Assembly: GCF_009832745.1 (NCBI RefSeq)
Contig: NZ_VRMJ01000028.1
Coordinates: 62,001 to 126,000, forward strand
Length of the DNA: 64,000 bases
Origin: Polaribacter septentrionalilitoris
Lineage (GTDB): Bacteria; Bacteroidota; Bacteroidia; Flavobacteriales; Flavobacteriaceae
Reading direction: 5' to 3'
Shown here: piece by piece, positions 1-8,900 of the stretch
Position numbering within the stretch: the first letter of the stretch is position 1
Layout: each line of letters begins with the position of its first letter
The notes under the pieces: generated by a model
Told to the model about the DNA's origin: nothing
What the model saw: the letters and a program-made list of their open reading frames with translations, nothing else
The model's database searches: none
Position numbers and translations under genes: made by a program

Positions 1-785
1 AAACCAATATCTTTTAATAAGAATTTCATTCTAGCTTTGGCTCTACTTTTACGTTCACCATATCTATCAAAAATTCTTAAAACACCTTCCATAACTGGAA
101 TGATTTTATCTGATGGTAAAAAATCATACAAAACATCTGCGTGTCTAGGTTGAGAACCTAAACCACCACCAACCATTACTTTAAAACCTCTTACACCATC
201 TTGAATTTTAGCAATGTAGCCTAAATCGTGCATATAAGACAAGCCAGTATCTTCATCTGAAGAAGAAAAAGAAACTTTGAATTTACGCCCCATTTCTTGA
301 CAAATTGGATTACGTAAAAAGAATTTATACAATGCATCTGCATAAGGAGAAACATCAAAAGGCTCGTTTACATCAATCCCTGCAGTTTCTGACGCAGTTA
401 CATTTCTAACCACATTACCACAAGCTTCTCTTAAGGTAACATCATCTTTTTCTAATTCTGCCCACAACTCTGGAGTTCTGTTTAAGTCTACATAGTGAAT
501 TTGAATATCTTGACGTGTTGTAATGTGCAATCTTCCTCTTGAATATTCATCTGAAACAGCAGCAATTCTATTTAACTGATTTGTTTTTAGTTTTCCATAA
601 GGTACTTTAATACGAATCATTTGAACGCCTTCTTGACGCTGACCGTAAACACCTCTTGCTAAACGTAAACTTCTAAATTTTTCTTCGTCAATTTGTAGGT
701 TATTGAATGCAGCAATTTTATCAGCCAACTCAATAATATCTTTTTCTACAACTGGATTTTCTATTTCTGTTCTAAAACTTTGCAT
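1..785 (-). CDS. sir: Sulfite reductase hemoprotein, N-terminal part (cut by window edge)
   Basis: The reverse strand is open from an ATG at 785-783 to the window edge, giving about 261 N-terminal residues. It contains the nitrite/sulfite reductase ferredoxin-like half domain with the family motif TTRQDIQIHYV near residue 92, and a CGNVVRN segment that begins the first siroheme-binding half. Enzymes of this family reduce sulfite to sulfide (or nitrite to ammonia) with six electrons using siroheme and a 4Fe-4S cluster. The cluster cysteines would lie in the missing C-terminal part. It follows cysD and cysN in the same direction, so assimilatory sulfite reduction is the likely job; a nitrite reductase role cannot be excluded from half a protein. 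It has its own leader and a putative operator upstream. Confidence 0.88.
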   Translation of the reverse strand, partial: MQSFRTEIENPVVEKDIIELADKIAAFNNLQIDEEKFRSLRLARGVYGQRQEGVQMIRIKVPYGKLKTNQLNRIAAVSDEYSRGRLHITTRQDIQIHYVDLNRTPELWAELEKDDVTLREACGNVVRNVTASETAGIDVNEPFDVSPYADALYKFFLRNPICQEMGRKFKVSFSSSDEDTGLSYMHDLGYIAKIQDGVRGFKVMVGGGLGSQPRHADVLYDFLPSDKIIPVMEGVLRIFDRYGERKSRAKARMKFLLKDIG

Positions 786-790
786 TTTAT

Positions 791-842
791 ACCCCATCCT
801 AACCTTCCTAAGAGGAAGGGATTCTTACTTGGGTGTAAGAAT
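791..842. repeat. Two adjacent hairpins in the sir leader, dispersed-repeat type
   Basis: Two perfect inverted repeats lie side by side: CCTTCCT with AGGAAGG (803-819) and ATTCTTAC with GTAAGAAT (821-842). The first hairpin ends about 18 bases from the sulfite reductase start codon, so it will be in the 5' leader of that mRNA. The wording resembles short palindromic repeats often scattered in flavobacterial intergenic DNA; this family link is from memory. A role in mRNA stability or translation is possible but not shown. Confidence 0.5.
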
Positions 843-862
843 ACTGTTATTTATTTTCTTTA

Positions 863-896
863 TATCCTATAGGGTTAATAGATTTAATCAAAATAA
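863..896 (-). promoter_or_regulatory. Putative promoter and operator of sir
   Basis: Read on the reverse strand, a weak -7-like element (889-896, TTATTTTG) is followed by a sequence at 863-885 containing CTATTAACCCTATAGG. This resembles the operators in front of the cys operon (4089-4111 and 4168-4190), which share CCCTA and a TTTA/TTAA-TAG core. The position just downstream of the -7 element fits a repressor site. It suggests sir has its own promoter although it follows cysN. Confidence 0.4.
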
Positions 897-940
897 TCTT
901 TATAAACTTTACCATAATAACCCTAATTTTTGGTAAACTT

Positions 941-2188
941 TTACTTAATAAACCCTACACCAACTGTGTTGTTTGTTTTTGGATTCACTAAAATGAATGA
1001 TCCATTTGATTTATTATCTTTATAAGCATCAAAAGCTAATGGTTTACTTAGCTTTAATTGTATATCGCCAATTTGATTCAACTCTAATTCTGATGGATTT
1101 TCTTCAATTCCAGAGAAATCGGTTTTGATGATACTATTTAATTGAGTAATTTTTGCTTGAGCATCATTTACACCGTGTTTGATGTAATATTTTTGCAATG
1201 CTTGTAATGGCTCCTTATCCATCCAGCAAATGGTAGCCTCTAATTGTTTTGCAATAGTTGGTTGCTCATCAACTTTTACTAACATATCACCTCTACTAAC
1301 GTTTACATTATCTTCTAAAGTGATAGTTACTGAACTTCCTCTTTTTGCTTTTTGAAATTCTTTATCAAAGAAATTAATGCTCTTGATTTTTGATTTGGTT
1401 AACGACGGCAATACCGCAACTTCATCACCTACTTCAAAATCTCCACCGTAAATTTTACCTGCATAACCTCTGTAATCGTGGTATTCCTCAGTTTTTGGTC
1501 TGATAACCGTTTGCACAGGAAAGCGTGTTTGAGAATCATCATTGATATCATCAGAGTCTAATCTTTCTAAATGATGCATTAAGGTTTCACCTTGATACCA
1601 ATCCATATTTTCAGACTTATCAACTACATTATCTCCTTTTAAAGCTGATAATGGAATGAATGTCAAATTCTGATTTTTATACTCACTTTTACTTGCTAAA
1701 TATTCGATTTCTCCTTTGATTACATTGAATTTCTCCTCTGAAAAATCAACCAAATCCATTTTATTAACAGCGATTACAACATCTTTTATTCTCAATAAAT
1801 TATTGATAAAAAAGTGTCTATAAGTTTGTTCTACAACTCCATTTCTTGCATCAATTAAAACAATAGAAGCTTGAGCAGTTGAAGCTCCTGTAACCATATT
1901 TCTGGTATATTCTATATGGCCAGGTGTATCAGCAATGATGAAGCTCTTTTTTCTGGTTGAAAAATAAATATGGGCTACATCAATGGTAATTCCCTGTTCG
2001 CGTTCTGCAACTAAACCATCTGTTGCTAAAGAAAAATCTAAATAGTCAAATCCTCTTTGACGACTTTTTTCTTCAATTGCTTCTAACTTGTCATCAGTCA
2101 ATGATTTTGTATCGTATAAAATACGACCAATTAAGGTACTCTTACCATCATCTACACTTCCTGCTGTTGCTATTTTTAATACTTTCAT
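941..2188 (-). CDS. cysN: Sulfate adenylyltransferase subunit 1 (GTPase)
   Basis: A 415-residue EF-Tu-like GTPase. Visible nucleotide-binding motifs are the P-loop GSVDDGKS at residues 10-17, DTPGH at 87-91 and NKMD near 142. A beta-barrel domain 2 follows. With CysD it forms ATP sulfurylase, coupling GTP hydrolysis to formation of adenylyl sulfate (APS) from ATP and sulfate in the cytoplasm. The length ends where a stand-alone CysN ends: there is no fused APS kinase (CysC) domain, unlike many CysNC proteins. It lies 86 bp after cysD in the same direction, with an inverted repeat in the gap. Confidence 0.95.
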   Translation of the reverse strand: MKVLKIATAGSVDDGKSTLIGRILYDTKSLTDDKLEAIEEKSRQRGFDYLDFSLATDGLVAEREQGITIDVAHIYFSTRKKSFIIADTPGHIEYTRNMVTGASTAQASIVLIDARNGVVEQTYRHFFINNLLRIKDVVIAVNKMDLVDFSEEKFNVIKGEIEYLASKSEYKNQNLTFIPLSALKGDNVVDKSENMDWYQGETLMHHLERLDSDDINDDSQTRFPVQTVIRPKTEEYHDYRGYAGKIYGGDFEVGDEVAVLPSLTKSKIKSINFFDKEFQKAKRGSSVTITLEDNVNVSRGDMLVKVDEQPTIAKQLEATICWMDKEPLQALQKYYIKHGVNDAQAKITQLNSIIKTDFSGIEENPSELELNQIGDIQLKLSKPLAFDAYKDNKSNGSFILVNPKTNNTVGVGFIK

Positions 2189-2191
2189 TTT

Positions 2192-2272
2192 TTTCTTGGT
2201 TTTTGGTTGATAGTTTTTGGTTTTTAGTTCTCACTGAAACCATCAACTAAAAACTAATTACTATCAACTAAA
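2192..2272. repeat. Imperfect inverted repeat between cysD and cysN
   Basis: The gap is built almost entirely from variants of GGTTTTTGGTTGATAG and its complement (ATCAACTAAAAACTA), which can fold into a long imperfect hairpin. A similar block fills 5901-5974, and shorter copies of TTTTGGTTGATTA occur at about 61417 and 62063. It looks like an intergenic palindromic repeat family, here placed inside an operon where it could act as an mRNA-stabilising or attenuating hairpin. Confidence 0.55.
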
Positions 2273-2274
2273 TG

Positions 2275-3180
2275 TTAAAAATACCCTTGTTGTTTTCTTT
2301 TTTCCATTGCTGCTTCAGAGCGCTTATCGTCAATTCTTGCACCTCTTTCTGAAATGGAAGAATCTCTGATTTCTTCTACCACTTTAACAATATCTACTGC
2401 ATCAGACAATACAGCAGCTGTACAGCTCATATCTCCAACAGTTCTAAAACGCACCATTCTTTCTACAACTTCTTCTTCTTTATCTCTATATACTACTTCA
2501 TCGTCTGCAGACCAAATCATTCCATCACGAACAAAAGTTTTTCTTTTGTGTGCGAAATAAATAGAAGGAATTTCGATTTCTTCTTGTTCTATGTAAGACC
2601 AAACATCTAATTCTGTCCAATTCGAAATTGGAAATACACGCACATTCTGCCCTAAATCAATTCGTCCATTTAGCATATCAAACACTTCTGGACGTTGGTT
2701 TTTTTCATCCCATTGCCCAAAATCATCTCTTACAGAAAAGATTCTTTCTTTTGCTCTTGCTTTTTCTTCATCTCTTCTTGCTCCACCAATACACGCATCA
2801 AAACCAAATTCTTCTATAGCATCAAGTAAGGTTTCAGTTTGCAACATATTTCTACTTGCATATCTCCCTGTTTCTTCTTTAACTCTTCCTGAATCGATAT
2901 TGTCTTGTACATTTCTCACAATCAATTCAACACCTAATTCTTTAACTAATCGATCTCTAAATTCGATAGTTTCTGGGAAATTATGCCCTGTATCTATATG
3001 CATTAAAGGAAAAGGGATTTTTGCAGGATAAAATGCTTTTTGCGCTAATCTTACTAGGGTTATACTATCTTTTCCTCCAGAAAATAATAACACTGGTTTT
3101 TCAAACTGAGCTACTACTTCTCTAAAAATAAAAATTGCTTCACTTTCTAAAGCTGCTACTTGTATTGTTTCTTGACTCAT
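2275..3180 (-). CDS. cysD: Sulfate adenylyltransferase subunit 2
   Basis: A 301-residue PP-loop ATPase that forms APS together with CysN. The pyrophosphate-binding motif SGGKDS lies at residues 34-39 and the conserved RRDEEKARAKERIFSVRD block follows near 135. I chose the ATG at 3180, which starts MSQETIQVAALESEA as CysD proteins usually do and leaves a 10-bp gap after cysH. An in-frame start at 3207 would add nine residues and overlap cysH. The gene is in a same-strand run with cysH and cysN and is probably cotranscribed with them. Confidence 0.95.
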   Translation of the reverse strand: MSQETIQVAALESEAIFIFREVVAQFEKPVLLFSGGKDSITLVRLAQKAFYPAKIPFPLMHIDTGHNFPETIEFRDRLVKELGVELIVRNVQDNIDSGRVKEETGRYASRNMLQTETLLDAIEEFGFDACIGGARRDEEKARAKERIFSVRDDFGQWDEKNQRPEVFDMLNGRIDLGQNVRVFPISNWTELDVWSYIEQEEIEIPSIYFAHKRKTFVRDGMIWSADDEVVYRDKEEEVVERMVRFRTVGDMSCTAAVLSDAVDIVKVVEEIRDSSISERGARIDDKRSEAAMEKRKQQGYF

Positions 3181-3190
3181 ATATTTTGTT

Positions 3191-3805
3191 TTAGATATGT
3201 AAACCACATTCGCGGTTACTTTCTACTTTTGTTGGATCAAAATAGGTAAACTCATTTGGTAATTCTTTTTCTTTTAAATAGGCATCCAATTCTTCATCAG
3301 ACCAATTGTAAAAAGGACTTACTTTTATAACTCCATCTTTACTCTGAGAAACTACATCAATACTATTTCTAAAAGCAGTTTGTCCTTTTCTTAAATTTGT
3401 GAACCAAACATCTGGTTGATGTTCTTGCATCGCCCTAGAAAATGGTTCTAACTTTACTTGCTCAGTAAAAACAGCATGTTTAGGATCTTCTATAGATGGC
3501 ACTCCTAAAACTACATTTCTATGAGCGGCAGTTTGTTTTGGTGTATATAAATGGATGTTTAAATTTAGTTTTTTTGTAATTTCTTCGGCATGCTTGTAGG
3601 TTTGCACAGTATTATATCCTGTATCACACCAAATAACTTTTATGTCTTTTTTTACATCCGTAACTGCTTTTAAAATAGCCACTTCATAAGGTCTAAAATT
3701 TGTTGTAATTACCGGATTCTGTGCAAAAGAAACGGCCCAAGCGATAATTTCTTTAGGACTTTTAGCTTCTAACTCTTTGTTTATTTGATCTAAATTTAAA
3801 CTCAT
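3191..3805 (-). CDS. cysH: Phosphoadenylyl-sulfate (PAPS/APS) reductase
   Basis: A 204-residue PP-loop family reductase that makes sulfite using thioredoxin or glutaredoxin as donor. The catalytic C-terminal motif ECGLH is present with Cys at about residue 200. The start chosen is the ATG at 3805, which overlaps the upstream stop codon as TAATG, a sign of translational coupling; an ATG four codons upstream (3817) is also in frame. The two cysteine pairs that hold the 4Fe-4S cluster of bacterial APS reductases are absent: besides the catalytic Cys only one Cys is seen, in the IWCDTGYNT segment. By classical reasoning that means PAPS as substrate, yet no APS kinase is seen here. Confidence 0.9.
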   Translation of the reverse strand: MSLNLDQINKELEAKSPKEIIAWAVSFAQNPVITTNFRPYEVAILKAVTDVKKDIKVIWCDTGYNTVQTYKHAEEITKKLNLNIHLYTPKQTAAHRNVVLGVPSIEDPKHAVFTEQVKLEPFSRAMQEHQPDVWFTNLRKGQTAFRNSIDVVSQSKDGVIKVSPFYNWSDEELDAYLKEKELPNEFTYFDPTKVESNRECGLHI

Positions 3806-4068
3806 TATTTTCCCCATTTTATTTTATTCCAGATTCTTTCGTGAAAAAAGTATAAAATTAGTTTTGTTATAAAATCTACTGATGCAATTGATGTTGCTAA
3901 AGCAATTTCTCCTGTTAAAATATACGAAACAACTAAGGTATCTAGCGTTCCTACTACCCTCCAACTTAATGCCTTTAGTACACTTCGTAAAGGTTTTTCA
4001 GAATTCTTATCCTCTTCAAAACCTTTACTGTGTGCTTTTTTGCTAAAAATGATTTGGTTTAAAATCAT
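3805..4068 (-). CDS. DUF2061 small membrane protein
   Basis: An 87-residue protein matching the DUF2061 family by its core: a WRVVGTLDT segment at the start of the first hydrophobic stretch, then a second hydrophobic segment ending in FFHERIWNKIKWG. Two membrane spans are likely. DUF2061 proteins are often found beside sulfate assimilation genes, and here the gene is first in the cysHDN run, its stop overlapping the cysH start by one base. The function is unknown; a role in sulfate or sulfite handling at the membrane is only an inference from context. The gene stands directly behind the putative Rrf2-controlled promoter. Confidence 0.85.
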   Translation of the reverse strand: MILNQIIFSKKAHSKGFEEDKNSEKPLRSVLKALSWRVVGTLDTLVVSYILTGEIALATSIASVDFITKLILYFFHERIWNKIKWGK

Positions 4069-4088
4069 AAAAAATCAATTCAAATAAT

Positions 4089-4121
4089 TACCCTACTTAT
4101 TTAATAGGGTATGCAAACATA
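4089..4121 (-). promoter_or_regulatory. cys operon promoter with palindromic operator
   Basis: On the reverse strand a -7 element TATGTTTG (4114-4121) matches the Bacteroidota consensus TAnnTTTG. Right after it lies a perfect 7-bp inverted repeat, TACCCTA-N9-TAGGGTA (4089-4111), covering the expected transcription start. That is the classical position for a repressor. The divergent architecture is absent, but the Rrf2-type regulator gene lies immediately upstream and is the obvious candidate to bind. Confidence 0.6.
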
Positions 4122-4167
4122 CAGTATTTATGACATACAAGTCGAATAAAAAACTTAAAAATTACTT

Positions 4168-4190
4168 AAACCCTATAGATTTAGTAGATT
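4168..4190 (-). promoter_or_regulatory. Second, half-conserved operator upstream of the cys promoter
   Basis: The sequence ACCCTATAGATTTAGTAG aligns without gaps to ACCCTACTTATTTAATAG of the palindrome at 4089-4111: the left half and the TTTA-TAG core agree, while the right GGGT arm is replaced by ATT. It sits about 55 bp upstream of the -7 element. It may be an auxiliary operator of the same regulator. Confidence 0.45.
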
Positions 4191-4288
4191 AATAAAAAAA
4201 GATGTAAATCATTGATAATATGAAATTACTACAAGGATGTAGTTAAAAAATAATTTTCTAAATATAAAGTGTGATAAAAATTCTCATT

Positions 4289-4702
4289 TTAGCAATTACA
4301 TAAATCTGCCAAAGTGGTATTTCTAAAGATTTGTAAAGAACTGTCTCTAACTTGAACCATTAGCTTATTTACAGCACAAGTTTCTTCGTCTGGACAATCT
4401 TCGCATTTTTCATAGAAATTGAGACTTACACAAGGCACCATTGCAATAGGTCCTTCTAAAATTCTCATTATAGTAGTCATTTGAATTTCTTTAGGTTCTT
4501 TTAAAAGATAGTAACCACCACCTTTTCCTTTTTTAGAACCTAACAATCCGTTTTTACGAAGCGTTAACAAAATACTTTCTAAAAACTTTAATGAAATATT
4601 TTCATTTTTAGATATTGTTGCTATTTGAACAGGAGTTTTATTTTCCTGTCTTGCTAAATATGTAAGTGCTTTAATTCCGTATTTTGTTTTCTTAGAAAGC
4701 AT
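4289..4702 (-). CDS. Rrf2 family transcriptional regulator with cysteine cluster
   Basis: A 137-residue Rrf2 protein. The winged helix-turn-helix occupies about residues 1-80 (MLSKKTKYGIKALTYLA start and a GGGYYL wing). A cysteine cluster follows: C91, C100, C103 and C109, in the region where IscR and NsrR bind an Fe-S cluster, with C135 and C137 at the extreme C-terminus. The spacing is not identical to IscR. The gene lies 28 bp after metZ and before the cys operon, like the cysteine regulators CymR/CysR of other bacteria. I infer that it controls sulfur assimilation, sensing an Fe-S cluster, cysteine or its precursor; nothing in the sequence says which. Confidence 0.88.
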   Translation of the reverse strand: MLSKKTKYGIKALTYLARQENKTPVQIATISKNENISLKFLESILLTLRKNGLLGSKKGKGGGYYLLKEPKEIQMTTIMRILEGPIAMVPCVSLNFYEKCEDCPDEETCAVNKLMVQVRDSSLQIFRNTTLADLCNC

Positions 4703-4730
4703 AAAACAAAACTAAGCAAAATAAATCTAA

Positions 4731-5900
4731 TTAATTCGCTTCTAATGCTTGCTTTAAATCTTCAATAATATCCTCTACATTCTCTAAGCCTACAGAAACT
4801 CTTACCAAACCGTTTGTAATACCAACTTCTAAACGATCTTCTTCTGACAACCTCCCATGAGTGGTTGATGAAGGATGGGTTACAATTGTACGTGTATCTC
4901 CTAAATTTGCAGATAAAGAACACATTTGTATATGATCTAAAAACTTTCTACCAGCGTCAATTCCTCCTTTAATTTCAAAAGCTACTATATTACCTCCTAA
5001 TTTCATTTGTTTTTTTGCAACTTCATACTGTGGATGAGATTTTAAAAAAGGATATTTCACCAACTCTACATGCCCATTTTCTTCTAAAAATCGGGCTACT
5101 TTTAATGCGTTTTCTGAGTGTTTTTCTACTCTTAAAGATAAAGTTTCTAAACTTTTAGATAAAACCCAAGCATTAAAAGGAGACATCGCTGGCCCAGTAT
5201 TTCTTGCAAACAAATAGATTTCTCTTATTAAATCTGATGAACCAACAGTTACACCTCCTAAAACTCTTCCTTGTCCATCCATTAATTTTGTAGCTGAATG
5301 AATTACTAAATCTGCTCTAAATTTTATAGGTTGTTGAATGTATGGTGTAGCAAAGCAATTATCAACAATAAAAATAAGGTTGTGCTTTTTAGCAATATTA
5401 CCAATCATTTCTAAATCTAAAATATCTACAGCAGGATTTGTTGGAGTTTCTATATATAAAATCTTTGTATTTTCTTTGATTAAGCTCTCAACGATATCAA
5501 CTTCATCTACCTTAAAATAAGAGGTTTCGATATTCCATTTTGGCAAATATTTGGTAAACATACTATGTGTTGAACCAAAAACTGAACGACAAGAAACAAT
5601 ATGATCACCAGCATTTAACAAAGCTGCAAATGATGAAAAAATTGCTGACATACCTGTTGCAAAAGCATAACCTGCTTCTGCACCTTCCATTTGTACAATT
5701 TTATCTACAAACTCAGTAGTATTAGGGTTTGTGAATCTACTGTATAAATTACGTTGTTTTTCTTCTGCAAAAGAAGCTCTCATTTCTTCTGCATCTTCAA
5801 AAACAAAACTTGAGGTTACATATAGAGGTGTAGAATGTTCAGAAAACTGAGTTCTTTCTGTTTGATTTCTTATGGCTTCTGTTTCGAAATTTTTTTTCAT
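4731..5900 (-). CDS. metZ: O-succinylhomoserine sulfhydrylase-like PLP enzyme (MetZ type)
   Basis: A 389-residue Cys/Met metabolism PLP enzyme. The PLP lysine is K205 in HSATKLMDGQGRVLGG; the DGQGRVLGG wording is typical of MetZ rather than cystathionine gamma-synthase. It would join sulfide with an activated homoserine to give homocysteine in the cytoplasm. A MetY-type enzyme lies in the same cluster (9550-10824), so the two may differ in substrate (O-succinyl versus O-acetylhomoserine) or this one may act as gamma-synthase or gamma-lyase. The assignment among these close relatives is uncertain. The start follows a repeat-filled 74-bp gap after the metX-thrA fusion. Confidence 0.85.
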   Translation of the reverse strand: MKKNFETEAIRNQTERTQFSEHSTPLYVTSSFVFEDAEEMRASFAEEKQRNLYSRFTNPNTTEFVDKIVQMEGAEAGYAFATGMSAIFSSFAALLNAGDHIVSCRSVFGSTHSMFTKYLPKWNIETSYFKVDEVDIVESLIKENTKILYIETPTNPAVDILDLEMIGNIAKKHNLIFIVDNCFATPYIQQPIKFRADLVIHSATKLMDGQGRVLGGVTVGSSDLIREIYLFARNTGPAMSPFNAWVLSKSLETLSLRVEKHSENALKVARFLEENGHVELVKYPFLKSHPQYEVAKKQMKLGGNIVAFEIKGGIDAGRKFLDHIQMCSLSANLGDTRTIVTHPSSTTHGRLSEEDRLEVGITNGLVRVSVGLENVEDIIEDLKQALEAN

Positions 5901-5974
5901 GTTGGTTGATAGTTGTTGGTTATTAGTTGTTGGATTTTGGTGCTAACTAACAACCAAAAACCATCAACCAAAAA
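5901..5974. repeat. Imperfect inverted repeat between metX-thrA and metZ
   Basis: Like the block at 2192-2272, this gap consists of GGTTGATAGTT/GTTGGTTATTAG units facing CAACCAAAAACCATCAACC units. The transcript can fold into a long A/T-rich hairpin with G-T pairs. Being in the middle of a same-strand gene run it is more likely a processing or stability element than a full terminator. Confidence 0.55.
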
Positions 5975-8900
5975 CTAATTATTATGCTTTGCTAATCGTA
6001 ATATATCTCCAAAAACTCCTCTTGCAGTAACACTTGCACCTGCTCCTGCTCCTTGAATTACAATAGGTTGTTCTCCATAAGATTCTGTGTAAATCTCAAA
6101 AATGGCATCAGAACCTTGTAAAGATCCTAAAGGTGTATTTGATGGGGTTGAAACTAATTTTACAGCTAAATTACCTTTTTCTTTAGATAAATCTCCGCTT
6201 AATTCACCAATATAACGCAACACATGATTTGGCTTTTGATTCTCTTTTAGATTTTGATATTCTTCATTTAATAATTCTAAATTACTTAAAAAACGATCAA
6301 CTGAACCCTCTCTTAATTGTTCTGGAATTAGATTTTTGATTTCAACTTCGTTCAATTCGTTTTCTAATTCTAGTTCTCTAGCTAAAATTAACAATTTTCT
6401 ACCCACATCATTACCACCTAAATCTTCTCTTGGGTCTGGTTCTGTAAATCCTTTATCAATGGCCTCTTGCAAAACCTCTGAAAAAGGAACATCTTTTACT
6501 GAAAAATTATTAAATAAATAACTTAATGAACCCGAAAAAACCCCTCTAATTTTAGTGATATTCTCACCTGACTCATGTAATAATCGAATTGTATCTATCA
6601 ATGGTAAGCCTGCTCCTACATTGGTTTCGTATAAATACTGCTTTTTATATTCTTTTAACTTAGCTCTTACTTCTTGATAAAATTCAAATGATAAGGTATT
6701 GGCAATTTTATTACAAGAAACCAAATCAAAACCAGCTTCAATTAACGGAATATAATTATCTACAAAATTAACACTTGCAGTATTATCAACTGCAATTAAA
6801 TTTTCAAAATGATGTGTTTTTGCAAATGCTATGATGTCATTTACAGTAGTATTTTCATCACCTGTATTATATAAATCTTCTTTCCAGTTTTTAGAAACTC
6901 CATTTTTATTTAGCAATACTTTTTTAGAGTTTGCAACTGCAAAAACATTCAACTGAATTTTTCGTCGTTCTAAAACAGATTGTGTATTTTCTATAATTTG
7001 ATTGATTAATGTACCACCAACCAAACCTTTTCCAAAAATGGCAATATTTATTTTCTTGGTAACTCCAAAAACTTGTCCGTGAATTACATTTACTGCTTTG
7101 TGTAATTGCTCTTTCTTCACCACCAAACTCACATTTTTACCTGTCACTGTATTATTGAATAAAACAGGTACAATTTGGTTTTTGATTAAGGCATTATAAG
7201 GGTGATGAAACTCACTTAAATCTTGACCAATAATCGAAATTACTGATACATTTTTAACAATTGAAATCTGATTTACATCCTGAGCATAAAAATCATTTTC
7301 GAACTCTTTTTGTAAAGCAGCAACAGCTTCATCAGAATTATGAGCATCAATAATTAAACCTATTCCTCTTTCTGATGATCCTTGAGAAACAATGCTTACA
7401 CTAATATTTTTATCACTTAATGTTCTAAAGATACGTGCATCTACGCCCACTTTTCCTAACAAACCTCTACCTTCAAAATTAATTAAAGCAACATCATCAA
7501 TTGTAGAAATAGATTTGATACCTTTTGTTGATGATTCTGATGTGATTAAAGTTCCTTTATCTGTGTTATTAAACGTATTTAAAATTCTAAGATTGATGTT
7601 TTTTTCTAATAACGGAATAATTGTTTTTGCATGTAAAATTGAGGCTCCAAAGTTTGCCAATTCATTAGCTTCGGAAAATGAAAGTTGTTCAATCTTTTTT
7701 GCATCAGCTACCAAATCTGGATTTGCAGTGTAAATTCCGCTTACATGTGTGTAATTTTGCAGTTCATCCGCATCTAAATAATTGGCTAATAAAGCTGCTG
7801 AATAATTGCTCCCATTTCTACCTAATGTTGTGGTTTCTCCTTTTTTATTTGATGCAATAAACCCTGTAACTATATTAATTTTATTGTTGTTCTTTTTAAA
7901 GTACTCAGCTACTTTTTCTTTTGAAGCAGCATTTAGAGGTTGTGCATTTCCAAAGTTTTCATCAGTAACAATTAATGTTCTTGCATCCACAGATTCTGCT
8001 GAAATTTCTTGAGCATCTAACAAACTTGTAATTAGTTTTACTGACAATAATTCTCCTTGAGCCAAAACCTCATCTTTTATTTTCTGGCTGTAATCACCTA
8101 ACAAAGAAACACCCTCAAAAATGGTTTCTAAAGTTGAAAATTCTTTTGATAAATCTACTCTCCCATTAGGTTCTTGTTGATAATCTTTAAACTTTTGAAA
8201 CTTATTTTTATAGTCTTTTTTAGAAGCTGCTTTTTCTAAAATAACTTCCAAATCGTTTGTAGTATTGCCTCTTGCAGAAGCTACAACAGTAATTTTATCT
8301 CCGTTTTTATATTTATTCGAAATAATCTCGATAGCATTTTGTAAGCCTTTACCATTCGCCAAAGACTTGCCACCGAATTTAATGATCTTCATTTTTTTCT
8401 CTCTATAGTTTTTATTGAAAATAGGTTCAATAATTTTTTCTAATTGATCATATTCTATTAAAAAAGCATCATGACCATGCACAGAATTTATTTCGTTATA
8501 GGTCACGTTTTCTTTAGTAAGTGCAATTTGTTTGTGAGTTTCTCTGTTTTCTTCAGCTGTAAAAAACAAATCAGAATCCACACCAATAATATGAATATTC
8601 GCATCAATTTTATCTAAAATATCGAGTGCTTTTTCTCCACCAACAGTTACATCAATTGTTTTTAACAACTGATTCATCAATTTATAAGATGATAATTGAT
8701 ATCGCTCTTGTAATTTTTTACCATGATGCAACAACCAACTTTCTACATTAAAAAAGTTTGAGTTTTCGTTTTTAGAACGATGAAAACGCTCTTTAAAAGA
8801 TTCTGGAGTTCTATAACACAACATTGCGTGCATACGAGCATCATGCACAGGATTTTTAGAATTGATTAAAAATTGTTCTTGAATTTGGCAATTGGCAATC

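Noticed and set aside
703..936. Plus-strand ORF overlapping the sir start and leader
   Set aside because: It lies antisense to a clear sulfite reductase gene, and its second half is A/T-rich leader with hairpins; the translation looks random.
941..2188. CysNC fusion (bifunctional with APS kinase)
   Set aside because: The protein ends at 415 residues; no second P-loop kinase domain follows.
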